Assembly (NCBI GenBank): GCA_022736275.1
Contig: DZBJ01000029.1
Location: 1 to 39,925, forward strand
Length of the DNA stretch: 39,925 bases
Source of the DNA: Rikenella microfusus
GTDB taxonomy: Bacteria; Bacteroidota; Bacteroidia; Bacteroidales; VadinHA17
Direction: 5' to 3'
Position 1 is the stretch's first letter, and each line of letters starts with the position of its first letter. Below are positions 15,574 through 23,574 of this stretch, piece by piece. A model generated the notes under the pieces. It had not been told where the DNA came from. It was given only the letters and a program-made list of their open reading frames with translations, and did no database searches. The position numbers were made by a program, and so were the translations under genes.

Positions 15574-18231
15574 TCACCTGACGTTAAAATACTCCTTCCC
15601 GTAGAAGATCACGTACCTGTCAATGATCTTGTCTTCCCTGAACTTAACAAGGTTGTCACGGCCGATGAGATACAGTGTCAGGGCTGCATCAGCCGACCCT
15701 CTGATCGTTTCCGAAGGATTGAATTTACTGAGCCACACACCTGCATCACCGGCATTCTCAAATGGTCCGGTTGTTATCAGGATATAGCCCCTGTCAACTG
15801 CGGTGCCTTCAGTGCGGTAGTTTTTATCGGCAAAATTGTCAAGGTTGTAGTTGATGACATCGAACACCATCTGGTTCATATTTGCCTGGAAGTTACCCGC
15901 AATGATCATGACATAATGCGGCTGAAGCAGGTCGGCTTCATACAGCTCTTCTGCTATGCGTGTGTCTTCTGCAATTTTTATTTCCGGCATCTCCTTTCTC
16001 AGGAAGTCGTTTATCTCGGCGGCTCTCTGTCCTTCAGGGGTTGAGGGATATCTGGCCACAATGGAGTCAAGTTTTTCCTTGTATGCCATCTCTCCTGTCA
16101 TGGCGCCTGCGGCCATGGCATCAAGGAGCATGAATTTGGGAATGAGCTCATCGTCGGGGAAGAGCCTGAGGGCCTCGCCGCAGATGGTCTGCGTCTCAGC
16201 GTACCGTTCTTCGATGAAAGCCAGGTATGCTGTCTCATAGCTCCTGGCAGCCCTGGTGGCCATCTCCTGGTGTTTCCTGACATAATCAGGATCAGACAGT
16301 ATAAGCGCAAATTCCGTATCCGGGAATGATGTCAGAAGCTCAGCCCTGCGTCGCCCGGCCCTTGCCGGGTCGCTCAGGCGCAGCAGTCGGTAGAGCTCAT
16401 AGAGGGCCTCTGCCCTGATATTGTCATCATCGCCGGTACGGGCAGCCTCCTCGAAGGAGTTGGCAGCCGTCAGGGTATCAGCCAGCCGTGTTGCCAGTAT
16501 TCTACCCTCTTCCAGCAGTGCCGCGGCGCTCTTTCTCAGGGAGATTTTCATGAGTGAGTCTGTCAGCGGAAGATTGGTGAGATAGTATTCCTTCGTCCTC
16601 TGAGGATCCACGCCGGCGCTGTCCCCCTGTTGCCTTTCATCCTGCTGCTCTTCCGGTGAGCCGTTACTGTAGGCTGCACTTGCCTTGTTGGCTCTGCGCC
16701 AGTTGTCTTCCAGTCTTCTGTCGCCCCAGCGCCGCCTGAACTCGGAACGGCCAAAGGAGAGAGCAGACTGGTTGTAGAAATACCATCGGCCCTCTGCCGT
16801 GATAGATCCGCGTGAGCGCTGCTCGTTCTCATAGTAGAGCCCCATGTTGTATCTCTCTTCGCCCTCACCTGTCCGGGCCTTTGCCTGTTCTTCCTCAACC
16901 GAACGGATGATGCCTGCGATAAGGACATCGAGCTCGGAAGAGCTCATCCCGGCCACCCTTCGCAGGCTGTCTTCGGTGATAACCACACTGTGAAAACCGG
17001 CATATTCACCCAGATCCGAGGTCCTGCGGCTGATATTGTCATAGTCGGGGAACCCCGCATCGAGCATGTACATGGCGCTGTCATAGTAGAGTGAGGCGGT
17101 CATGTACTCGGGCAGGCTGAAGAAATGTTCGCCAAGGGCAAGAAATGAACGTGCCCTCTGGCGGGTGTTCACCGTGCTGCTGGCAGCCGACTGCGACCAC
17201 AGCTTGATGGCTTCTTCATTGTTACCCATGCGTTTTTCGAGCTCACCCAGGGCAAAGTAGATCTGATCAAGATAGTCTTGGTTCTTCGAGTCACGCAGCA
17301 TCCTTCGCAACGATTTTCTGAGGTCTTCAGCGTCACCTTGCGTTATGTCAGTCACTCCCGCAAGGTTGATGCCCGCATTGAATTCAAGGTCATATGAAGC
17401 GTTCATCCGTATCACCTGTCTGAACCAGGTTGTCGACAGGGCATTGTCTCCTGCGGCCTGACATGCCTGTGCAAGGATGTAGGTCAGACGCACTCTTGTA
17501 TCCTTGTCTCCCGTGAGATCGGCGGCTTTCGTCAAGGGTTCGATAGCCTGGCTGTAATTCTTCTGCCGCAGCAAGATGTCAGCCAGGGTAGAGTAGTACA
17601 TTGATTGCAGTGCCTTCGACAGGTTATCAGGGTAACTGATCTCGCGGATCAGTCGTAACGCCTCATTGTAATTCCCCTCCTCTGTCTGTATCCGAACCAT
17701 CCATATGCTTGCCTCGCTTACGAGACCGGGGTCAGTGGCGATGCTGACGGCATAGGAAAACGATGACCTGGCAGCCATTAAATTTCTCTGGTAGACATAG
17801 GCTTTGCCCATGAGGAGATATGCATCATCAACCCACTCGTTGTACTCCCGCCTGTTGTAAAACTCCTCGCTCCGGGAATTCCCTCCCTTGCGGCCTTTCT
17901 CATCGGGTTTGGCAGTGATGGAGTGAAGTGCGATCACCTTCGAAGCCTTCTGTATTGCCCGCTCCATGTCTGCAGTGGCAGACATTACCGATTCGGCGGA
18001 AGAATACTCGAACACCGGGATCAGTGTGCTGTAATCATCACGGTGCGATGACTGCACCTTCTTCACGCCCTCCTTGTAGGCCTCGTTCCCGTTGAACCAG
18101 ATATTGTATTTTGAGATCAGGGAGTTATAAAAACGACTCGCGCCGGTGTTCTTTTCAACGGAACATCCGGCAAGAATCAGGGTGGCCATTATGATCACCG
18201 CTGCAGAGTATCCTTTATGCCGTAATCTCAA
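15574..18231 (-). CDS. porW: PorW/SprE lipoprotein, T9SS and gliding TPR protein
   Basis: Outer-membrane-associated lipoprotein needed for type IX secretion and gliding. The 885 residues have a lipoprotein signal ending in LILAGC (Cys23), then RFYNSLISKYNIWFNGNEAY, the conserved stretch RAIQKASKVIALHSI, and many TPR-like helical repeats (for example 135-330). Length is close to Flavobacterium SprE. No upstream in-frame ATG exists before a stop, and the internal ATG at residue 15 would destroy the signal peptide, so translation probably starts at the TTG at 18231. An exact promoter box is 39 nt upstream. Linkage to porX (15 nt) suggests one transcript for a structural part and a regulator of the secretion system. 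TPR content is inferred from repeat pattern. Confidence 0.9.
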   Translation of the reverse strand: MRLRHKGYSAAVIIMATLILAGCSVEKNTGASRFYNSLISKYNIWFNGNEAYKEGVKKVQSSHRDDYSTLIPVFEYSSAESVMSATADMERAIQKASKVIALHSITAKPDEKGRKGGNSRSEEFYNRREYNEWVDDAYLLMGKAYVYQRNLMAARSSFSYAVSIATDPGLVSEASIWMVRIQTEEGNYNEALRLIREISYPDNLSKALQSMYYSTLADILLRQKNYSQAIEPLTKAADLTGDKDTRVRLTYILAQACQAAGDNALSTTWFRQVIRMNASYDLEFNAGINLAGVTDITQGDAEDLRKSLRRMLRDSKNQDYLDQIYFALGELEKRMGNNEEAIKLWSQSAASSTVNTRQRARSFLALGEHFFSLPEYMTASLYYDSAMYMLDAGFPDYDNISRRTSDLGEYAGFHSVVITEDSLRRVAGMSSSELDVLIAGIIRSVEEEQAKARTGEGEERYNMGLYYENEQRSRGSITAEGRWYFYNQSALSFGRSEFRRRWGDRRLEDNWRRANKASAAYSNGSPEEQQDERQQGDSAGVDPQRTKEYYLTNLPLTDSLMKISLRKSAAALLEEGRILATRLADTLTAANSFEEAARTGDDDNIRAEALYELYRLLRLSDPARAGRRRAELLTSFPDTEFALILSDPDYVRKHQEMATRAARSYETAYLAFIEERYAETQTICGEALRLFPDDELIPKFMLLDAMAAGAMTGEMAYKEKLDSIVARYPSTPEGQRAAEINDFLRKEMPEIKIAEDTRIAEELYEADLLQPHYVMIIAGNFQANMNQMVFDVINYNLDNFADKNYRTEGTAVDRGYILITTGPFENAGDAGVWLSKFNPSETIRGSADAALTLYLIGRDNLVKFREDKIIDRYVIFYGKEYFNVR

Positions 18232-18269
18232 ACAAAGAAGCTTTATACTCTATAACTGAAGAGGTACTC

Positions 18270-18277
18270 CAAAAGTA
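18270..18277 (-). promoter_or_regulatory. -7 promoter element for porW-porX-tsaE
   Basis: The minus strand reads TACTTTTG, an exact TAnnTTTG, 39 nt before the TTG start of porW. It supports that start, because the downstream leader holds no in-frame ATG. Confidence 0.5.
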
Positions 18278-18337
18278 TTCAAAGTTAAGAAAAAGGAGGT
18301 CAGAAAAGGGGTACTGCTGCCGGGTGAGGCATCAGGT

Positions 18338-19438
18338 TCATTTCATCTCCACTCTTATGGTAGGCGCCATCTCTGCATTTCGCTTCTCAACCTGCCTTAC
18401 GAGCGTCTCAGCCAGTGTGATGAATGCAAGGCCGGTATCGCTGTCATTCAGTGCTGCCGGTGTGCCGGTGTCACCACCGTCACATATGCTTTCAACGATA
18501 GGTATCTGCCCCAGCAGTTCGGTGCCGGCCTCGGCAGCGAGCCTTGATCCGCCGTCCTTTCCGAAGATATAGTACTTTTTGTCAGGCAGCCCGGGAGCCA
18601 CGAAGAATGACATGTTCTCAACCAGTCCCAGCACCGGCACATTGATTGCCTCACTGCGGAACATAGCTATCCCCTTGCGGGCATCGGCCAGCGCAACCTC
18701 CTGCGGTGTGGTCACCACGATTGCTCCCGTGACGGGTACCTCCTGCACCAGCGTCAGGTGAATGTCACTTGTCCCGGGAGGCAGGTCGAAAATGAGATAA
18801 TCGAGTTCACCCCAGTCACCCTGGCTTATGAGTTGCTTCAGGAAGCTGCTTGCCATCGGACCGCGCCAGATGACCGCATCGGTCCCTTTGACGAAGAACC
18901 CTATGGAGAGTATCTTTACGCCGTACCTGGTCATGGGGATGATGAGGTCATTGCCGTTCTCCTTGCGCACTTCGGGATGATAATCGAGGGCGTTGAACAT
19001 CTTGGGCACCGAGGGACCGAAGATATCCGCATCAAGGATGCCGGTGGCATAACCCCTGCGGGCCAGCGCCACCGCCAGGTTGACGGCAACGGTCGATTTT
19101 CCGACCCCGCCCTTGCCTGATGAGACTGCGATGATGTTTTTCACACCGGGGAGGACATCCCGCTTTGGAGCTGCCGTCTTCTCCACCACTATCCTGGGTT
19201 TAACCTCAATCGATGATATGACCGCATCAGGACCAAGCAGCTCCTTGACGGCCCTGACACAGTTGCTCTTGATTGAGGTGAGGAAAGGGTCATTTGACTT
19301 TTCCGGCACGAGAACGATGGCTATCCCTTCTGCCGTAACTGAAATATCACCCACCATACCGAGGGTGACGATGTCACTGCCCTTCTCAGGATGGGAAACC
19401 AGTCGCAGTGCTTTGAGAACATCTTCTTTTTTATGCAT
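18338..19438 (-). CDS. apbC: Mrp/ApbC-family Fe-S cluster carrier ATPase
   Basis: Deviant P-loop ATPase that delivers iron-sulfur clusters to apoproteins in the cytoplasm. The 366 residues have an N-terminal MIP18-like (DUF59) domain at about 1-85, the Walker A SSGKGGVGKST (106-116), ILDADIFGPSVP and LIFDLPPGTSD. The CxxC pair near the C-terminus used by many Mrp proteins to hold the cluster is absent: the region after GLVENMSFF has no cysteines of that spacing. I believe this lack is common in Bacteroidota homologues, so it is a subtype feature and not damage. It follows the alkyltransferase-like gene by 206 nt that hold the heptamer inverted repeat, so it may be transcribed separately. Confidence 0.93.
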   Translation of the reverse strand: MHKKEDVLKALRLVSHPEKGSDIVTLGMVGDISVTAEGIAIVLVPEKSNDPFLTSIKSNCVRAVKELLGPDAVISSIEVKPRIVVEKTAAPKRDVLPGVKNIIAVSSGKGGVGKSTVAVNLAVALARRGYATGILDADIFGPSVPKMFNALDYHPEVRKENGNDLIIPMTRYGVKILSIGFFVKGTDAVIWRGPMASSFLKQLISQGDWGELDYLIFDLPPGTSDIHLTLVQEVPVTGAIVVTTPQEVALADARKGIAMFRSEAINVPVLGLVENMSFFVAPGLPDKKYYIFGKDGGSRLAAEAGTELLGQIPIVESICDGGDTGTPAALNDSDTGLAFITLAETLVRQVEKRNAEMAPTIRVEMK

Positions 19439-19478
19439 ATTTTCACCTGTTTAGTTTGTCGCATGTGATTAAAGAGAT

Positions 19479-19597
19479 GAATAACGAACAAGGAACACCG
19501 AATTTTGATTTAAGAAGTTACCGGTAACTGTGAATAGCACTTCAAAAATCCTAAATCATCATTCCTTATTCAATATTCATTTCCTTGTTCATTATTC
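19479..19597. repeat. inverted array of 7-bp repeats around a 14-bp palindrome
   Basis: The left arm 19479-19520 is six heptamers beginning GA (GAATAAC, GAACAAG, GAACACC, GAATTTT, GATTTAA, GAAGTTA). The right arm 19551-19597 is the reverse-complement type (CTAAATC, ATCATTC, CTTATTC, AATATTC, a 5-nt ATTTC, CTTGTTC, ATTATTC). Between them 19516-19529 is the perfect palindrome AGTTACCGGTAACT. It occupies most of the 206-nt gap between two same-strand genes. Confidence 0.75.
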
Positions 19598-19644
19598 CGT
19601 GTCTTTTTAATACTTAATCTTAACATCTAACATCCTCCGTGACG

Positions 19645-20001
19645 CTATAGTTCAACGGAGGGATCCCAGAATCTCTCCCTGAACTCAATGATCCTGTCGT
19701 CTTCTATTGTGAATCCTTCGTTTTCAAGTAGTTGCTGCATTGTTGATGAATTGCCGAAGTGATGCTTGCCGGTAAGCATCCCGTTCCGGTTCACAACACG
19801 GTGGGCCGGAACGAGCCCGGGTACGGAATGTGATGTGTTAAGGGCCCAGCCTACCATCCTCGCCGAGCCGGCAGTGCCGAGGTACCGTGCGATGGCTCCG
19901 TAGGAGGTTATCCGGCCGCGGGGAATGAGGCGGGTTAGCTCATATACCCGGCTGAAGAAGCCTTCGTTGTCAGCAAAGGGGACTGATGATCTCTTTTGCA
20001 T
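19645..20001 (-). CDS. alkyltransferase-like protein (MGMT fold without catalytic Cys)
   Basis: Member of the O6-alkylguanine-DNA methyltransferase DNA-binding family, 118 residues. It shows the helix-turn-helix RGRITSYGAIARYLG (28-42), the likely base-flipping Arg48 in SARMVGWAL, and the PxHRV motif written VPAHRV, where Ala66 replaces the reactive cysteine. Alkyltransferase-like (ATL) proteins of this kind bind O6-alkylguanine and recruit nucleotide excision repair without removing the alkyl group (family knowledge). The start at 20001 gives the family N-terminus and overlaps the trmB end by 32 nt; a further upstream in-frame ATG at 20061 would lengthen the overlap to 92 nt. It is in the ricT-gldH-trmB transcription unit. 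Confidence 0.88.
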   Translation of the reverse strand: MQKRSSVPFADNEGFFSRVYELTRLIPRGRITSYGAIARYLGTAGSARMVGWALNTSHSVPGLVPAHRVVNRNGMLTGKHHFGNSSTMQQLLENEGFTIEDDRIIEFRERFWDPSVEL

Positions 20002-20668
20002 CGGGAAGTCTGAATGAAAGATATGTGATGGGGATTCCCTGTTTAAGGAAGATCTCTTCATAATGAGTCCTTATTGACAGCATCGGGTCATCAGGCATCT
20101 CCGCGTAGAGGTCGGTAACAGATGTTACGATTTCCAGGCCGTTTGCACGGACCACCGAAAGGGTATAGTCATACAGCTCCCTGTTGTCTGTCTTCAGATG
20201 CACAATGCCGTTGTCTTTAAGGTATTGCCTGTAGAGGTTCAGGAAGAAGGGTGAGGGCAGCCGCTTTTTTTCCTTCTTTCTTTTTGGCTGCGGATCAGGG
20301 AAGGTGAGCCATACCTCATCAACCTCTCCAGGAGCAAAAAAAGCCCCTGTGAACTCTATCCGGGTACGGAGGAAGGCCGCGTTTGGCAGTTGCTTCGCAT
20401 GTGAATCCTTCGCCCCTCTCCACATCCTGGCTCCCTTGATATCTATGCCGATGAAGTTCCTTTCGGGGTATTTGCCGGCAAGCCCGACGGTGTATTCGCC
20501 TTTGCCACAGCCCAGTTCAAGGATCAGGGGATTGTCGTTACCGAACCACTCACTGCGCCATTTTCCCTTCAGGCTGTGATCATTTCTGAACGACTCTTCA
20601 AATGACGGATCGATTACATGGTCGAAGCCTTTCAGTTCAGTCCAGTGTGCCAGTTTATTCTTTGCCAA
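19970..20668 (-). CDS. trmB: tRNA (guanine-N7-)-methyltransferase
   Basis: SAM-dependent enzyme that makes m7G46 in the tRNA variable loop. The 232 residues show LILELGCGKGEYT (48-60, SAM motif I), FIGIDIKGARMW, and the family signature VWLTFPDPQPKRKKEKKR. Length is normal for Bacteroidota TrmB. It begins 8 nt after the gldH stop and its end overlaps the alkyltransferase-like gene, so all three are co-transcribed. Identification is secure. Confidence 0.96.
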   Translation of the reverse strand: MAKNKLAHWTELKGFDHVIDPSFEESFRNDHSLKGKWRSEWFGNDNPLILELGCGKGEYTVGLAGKYPERNFIGIDIKGARMWRGAKDSHAKQLPNAAFLRTRIEFTGAFFAPGEVDEVWLTFPDPQPKRKKEKKRLPSPFFLNLYRQYLKDNGIVHLKTDNRELYDYTLSVVRANGLEIVTSVTDLYAEMPDDPMLSIRTHYEEIFLKQGIPITYLSFRLPDAKEIISPLC

Positions 20669-20676
20669 CGCCTCTC

Positions 20677-21165
20677 TTATTTGCCCCGACTATCTTTGAG
20701 GGATATCTTCATGCCCATGTCATGCACTCCCTTCAGCACAGTGTCTCTCATGCCGTGTATTACCCTGAAATGATACTCGCCCTTTTCAGGAAAATATACA
20801 TTTGCTTTATAGGGAACAGCCAGTTCGCGGAGGTCGCCGGCTCCTCTTCCCAGCCAACTTCCCTTTTCATCGGCAATCCTGACATTCAGGGTGTCGGCTA
20901 CAGTGGTGCCCGAAGGGAATGAGGTCACAACAAAGAGATACATGTTCCGGTAGGGGTACCCGGTGGAGGTACGCACTGAGAGATCAAGGTTGTAGGTGCC
21001 GACGGTATCTTCTATTGTGAAAGTGTAGCTGGCAGGGTCATACATGCTCCATTTGTCATCCTCAAGCCGGTAGTTGTCAGAGAAGACTGTGCTGCTGTCA
21101 CATGAGAGTGTCATTACTGCCAGCAGTATGCCGGCAATAAATGCATTACTTCTGCCTTTTCTCAT
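20677..21165 (-). CDS. gldH: gliding motility lipoprotein GldH
   Basis: Outer-membrane lipoprotein required for gliding and linked with type IX secretion in Flavobacterium; broadly present in non-gliding Bacteroidota too. The 162 residues have a lipoprotein signal ending MTLSC (Cys22), then CDSSTVFSDNY, the beta-rich body with YPYRNMYLFV and GSWLGRGAGD, all GldH-like. The start at 21165 has a strong AAAGGAG just upstream and gives a normal signal peptide; the in-frame ATG at 21204 would lie deep in ricT. It overlaps the ricT end by 20 nt, which suggests translational coupling. Its function is not known at the molecular level. Confidence 0.9.
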   Translation of the reverse strand: MRKGRSNAFIAGILLAVMTLSCDSSTVFSDNYRLEDDKWSMYDPASYTFTIEDTVGTYNLDLSVRTSTGYPYRNMYLFVVTSFPSGTTVADTLNVRIADEKGSWLGRGAGDLRELAVPYKANVYFPEKGEYHFRVIHGMRDTVLKGVHDMGMKISLKDSRGK

Positions 21166-22288
21166 TTCTCCTTTTGAATGGTTTATTACGCCCCTTGCCT
21201 TCACGGGGTTTGCTTTTTGTTTCGAACCTTGTAAGTCCGCTGTTCTGCAGCAGCAGGTCGTTGCCTTTGCCGATGGTATTGTTAGCCGGGATTACCAGCA
21301 GATTCTCCGGTTTAACCCCTTTCCTGTTGAGCTGCATGATCTCACGTACGCGCGCCACCGGTACCGCCGTCATGTTCACTGCCATGCGGGGATCTGTCGA
21401 ATACCAGTAAATGCCGGCATGGACCTCCATCTTCAGGAAGTATGCACTCCCTCCGGCCAGTTCCAGTGGTGTCTCTCTCGAGGGGTAGTCCCTCTGTGCG
21501 TCGAGATAGCAATCAAGCTCATAGGTAAGGCAGCACTTCAGCTTACCGCACTGACCGGCGAGCTTCTGAGGGTTGAGAGAGAGGTCCTGGTAGCGGGCAT
21601 GCGATGTTGTCACCGACATGAAGTTAGTCACATGAGTAGAGCAGCACAGTTCACGCCCGCAGGTGCCGATGCCTCCTATGCGGCCGGCCTCCTGGCGGGC
21701 ACCTATCTGTCTCATCTCTATTCTGATATGGAACTCCTCGGCAAGAACCTTGATCAGCTGGCGAAAGTCAACCCTTTCATCGGCAAGGTAGTAGAATATC
21801 GCCTTTGTCTTGTCTCCCTGATACTCAACGTCGCCTATCTTCATTGCCAGCCCCAGGTTCTCGGCTATCTTGCGCGATCTGAGCATGGTGTGCACCTCAA
21901 GTTTCTTCGCCTCCTCCCACTTCTGAAGATCGACCGGCCTTGCCTTCCTGTAAACCTTTTTCATCTCATCCGTCACAGGCCGTATCTTCATCTTCTTCAA
22001 CTGCTCAAGAACAAGAAAGCCGGTCATCGACACATATCCGATGTCATGCCCGGGGGAGGCCTCCACGGCCACTATTTCGTCAGGCTCAAGCTTCAGACCG
22101 TTTACATTGCGGTAAAACCCCTTGCGTGTGTTCTTGAAGCGTACCTCGATGACCTCGTTGTGGCGGGGGTCAAAAGGCAGGTTGGCAAGCCAGTTGTACT
22201 CATTAAGCTTGTTTGCCCCTGTGTTGTATTTTATTTCAGGCGGTGAAGGCTCAGAGCCTCCCTGGACCTGTATATCTTCATTTGTCAT
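21146..22288 (-). CDS. ricT: RicT/YaaT-like PSP1-domain protein
   Basis: Cytoplasmic iron-sulfur protein; in Bacillus RicT with RicA and RicF assists RNase Y-dependent RNA maturation. The 380 residues contain the PSP1 domain with its diagnostic cysteines: Cys210, Cys215/216 in GTCGRELCC and Cys247, Cys252/253 in GQCGKLKCC. The last 40 or so residues are Lys/Arg-rich and probably disordered. It is the first gene of the ricT-gldH-trmB-ATL unit and has a good promoter and a leader hairpin. Partners RicA and RicF were not seen here, so the Bacillus role is not assured in this phylum. Confidence 0.93.
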   Translation of the reverse strand: MTNEDIQVQGGSEPSPPEIKYNTGANKLNEYNWLANLPFDPRHNEVIEVRFKNTRKGFYRNVNGLKLEPDEIVAVEASPGHDIGYVSMTGFLVLEQLKKMKIRPVTDEMKKVYRKARPVDLQKWEEAKKLEVHTMLRSRKIAENLGLAMKIGDVEYQGDKTKAIFYYLADERVDFRQLIKVLAEEFHIRIEMRQIGARQEAGRIGGIGTCGRELCCSTHVTNFMSVTTSHARYQDLSLNPQKLAGQCGKLKCCLTYELDCYLDAQRDYPSRETPLELAGGSAYFLKMEVHAGIYWYSTDPRMAVNMTAVPVARVREIMQLNRKGVKPENLLVIPANNTIGKGNDLLLQNSGLTRFETKSKPREGKGRNKPFKRRNEKRQK

Positions 22289-22303
22289 TACGTCAGGTTA
22301 TCT

Positions 22304-22339
22304 CTTCCGGCTGCCCGATCGCTGATCTTCTGCCGGAAG
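22304..22339 (-). promoter_or_regulatory. hairpin in the ricT mRNA leader
   Basis: Arms CTTCCGGC (22304-22311) and GCCGGAAG (22332-22339) are perfect 8-bp complements with a 20-nt loop. The hairpin occupies the first half of the predicted 5' leader, ending 16 nt before the ricT ATG. Confidence 0.5.
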
Positions 22340-22346
22340 GTAAATG

Positions 22347-22376
22347 CAAAATTAGGAATAAATGCGCTATTTTCAA
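22347..22376 (-). promoter_or_regulatory. promoter of the ricT-gldH-trmB unit (both elements)
   Basis: The minus strand shows TTG (22376-22374), a 19-nt spacer and TAATTTTG (22354-22347). This is the best complete Bacteroidota -33/-7 pair in the window. Transcription would start near 22341, giving a leader of about 50 nt. Confidence 0.7.
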
Positions 22377-22390
22377 GTGATTCCCCTCAG

Positions 22391-23518
22391 TTACCTGATA
22401 AGTCTCATTGTCTTCAGCGCAAGATCGAGGAATATCATTTTTGTGTTGCCGTTGCTCTCCACGTGGGCATAGGCAAGATTGAACTCCCGGTTGAGGGCAT
22501 TGATGTTGTTCTCGTTTATGAAGGGGTGGAACTTCAGCGAGAATTCATCTTCAGGCTGAGTGAGGTATACAAGCTTATTCTCCTTCCCCCTGAAATTCAT
22601 GATGAAGTTTTCCCTTATCATCCTCAGTGCATATGAGAGGAAGCTCTTCTGTCTCTCTCTTCCCAGTGCGGCTGTCTCCTCGGACCATGTAACAAGTGTT
22701 TGAATGTCCCTGGCATATCCTGTTCTCATCAGTCTTGTGAAGCGGTCGAGGTGCACGGTGGTGTTGTCATCCTCGCGGGTCAGCTCCATGGCCCTGACCA
22801 TGTTCCCGTTGGCTATGGCGGCTATCTCTTCTGCCCTGGCCGGGTCCATGCCGGCGGCCCTGACAAGGTGTGCGCTCAGATCGGCTGAGGAGATTGCGGG
22901 AATCCTGATATGCTGACAGCGTGAGGTTATGGTTGGCAGCAGCCTGTCATCCTCCTCGGAGACCAGGATAAAGAGAGTCCGGGCAGGAGGCTCTTCTATC
23001 ATCTTCAGAAGCTTGTTGGCGGTCTCCGCGTTCATCTTTTCGGGCAGCCAGATGATCATTATCTTGAAGTCTGATTCAAACGACTTCAGGCTGAGTTTGC
23101 GTATGATCTCAGCCGCCTCGGCAACAGGTATCAGTGCCTGTTCGTTAGCTACCTCCATTGCCTCGGTCCATGTGTTCAGCGAGAACCAGGGTGATTTCAG
23201 CACCATTGAGCGCCACTGTGACAGGTAAGTGTCGCTTACCACCTCGGTGCCAGACTTCTTCTTTATGACCGGAAAGACAAAGTGAAGATCAGGGTGGATC
23301 AGCTTATCGTACTTGACACATGACGGACATACGCCACAGGCGTCTTCCGCAGTCCTTTTTTCACAGCTGATATAACGTGCAAAGGCAAGGGCGATGGCAA
23401 ACTTGCCGCTGCCCTCAGGGCCGTAAAAGAGCAGTGCATGGCTGACACGGTTCTCCGCAACTGAACACCTCAGCCTGTCAATAACTGCCTTTTGCCCTGG
23501 TATATGTGAAAAATTCAT
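22391..23518 (-). CDS. holB: DNA polymerase III delta' subunit
   Basis: Clamp-loader subunit that helps load the sliding clamp in replication. The 375 residues show the family start PGQKAVIDRLR, a P-loop-like FYGPEGSGKFA (32-41), a zinc-binding group Cys52, 61, 64, 67, and the SRC motif in LLPTITSRCQHI. Length is typical. It has its own promoter box in the 56-nt gap after tpx. It is 102 nt before ricT on the same strand; ricT has an independent promoter. Identification is secure on the SRC motif and zinc group. Confidence 0.95.
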   Translation of the reverse strand: MNFSHIPGQKAVIDRLRCSVAENRVSHALLFYGPEGSGKFAIALAFARYISCEKRTAEDACGVCPSCVKYDKLIHPDLHFVFPVIKKKSGTEVVSDTYLSQWRSMVLKSPWFSLNTWTEAMEVANEQALIPVAEAAEIIRKLSLKSFESDFKIMIIWLPEKMNAETANKLLKMIEEPPARTLFILVSEEDDRLLPTITSRCQHIRIPAISSADLSAHLVRAAGMDPARAEEIAAIANGNMVRAMELTREDDNTTVHLDRFTRLMRTGYARDIQTLVTWSEETAALGRERQKSFLSYALRMIRENFIMNFRGKENKLVYLTQPEDEFSLKFHPFINENNINALNREFNLAYAHVESNGNTKMIFLDLALKTMRLIR

Positions 23519-23541
23519 TTTGCCCTGCCGCTGACGGAGAG

Positions 23542-23549
23542 CAAAAATA
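23542..23549 (-). promoter_or_regulatory. -7 promoter element for holB
   Basis: The minus strand reads TATTTTTG, an exact TAnnTTTG, 23 nt before the holB ATG at 23518. Confidence 0.45.
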
Positions 23550-23574
23550 ATAAAAATTAAGTGAAAGCCCCTGA

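Noticed and set aside
18338..19438. Loss of the CxxC motif in Mrp as a sign of a pseudogene
   Set aside because: The rest of the protein is intact, and I believe this subtype is usual in Bacteroidota.
21074..22246. 390-codon plus-strand frame antisense to ricT and gldH
   Set aside because: No family motif; ricT on the other strand has diagnostic cysteine motifs, a promoter and proper neighbours.
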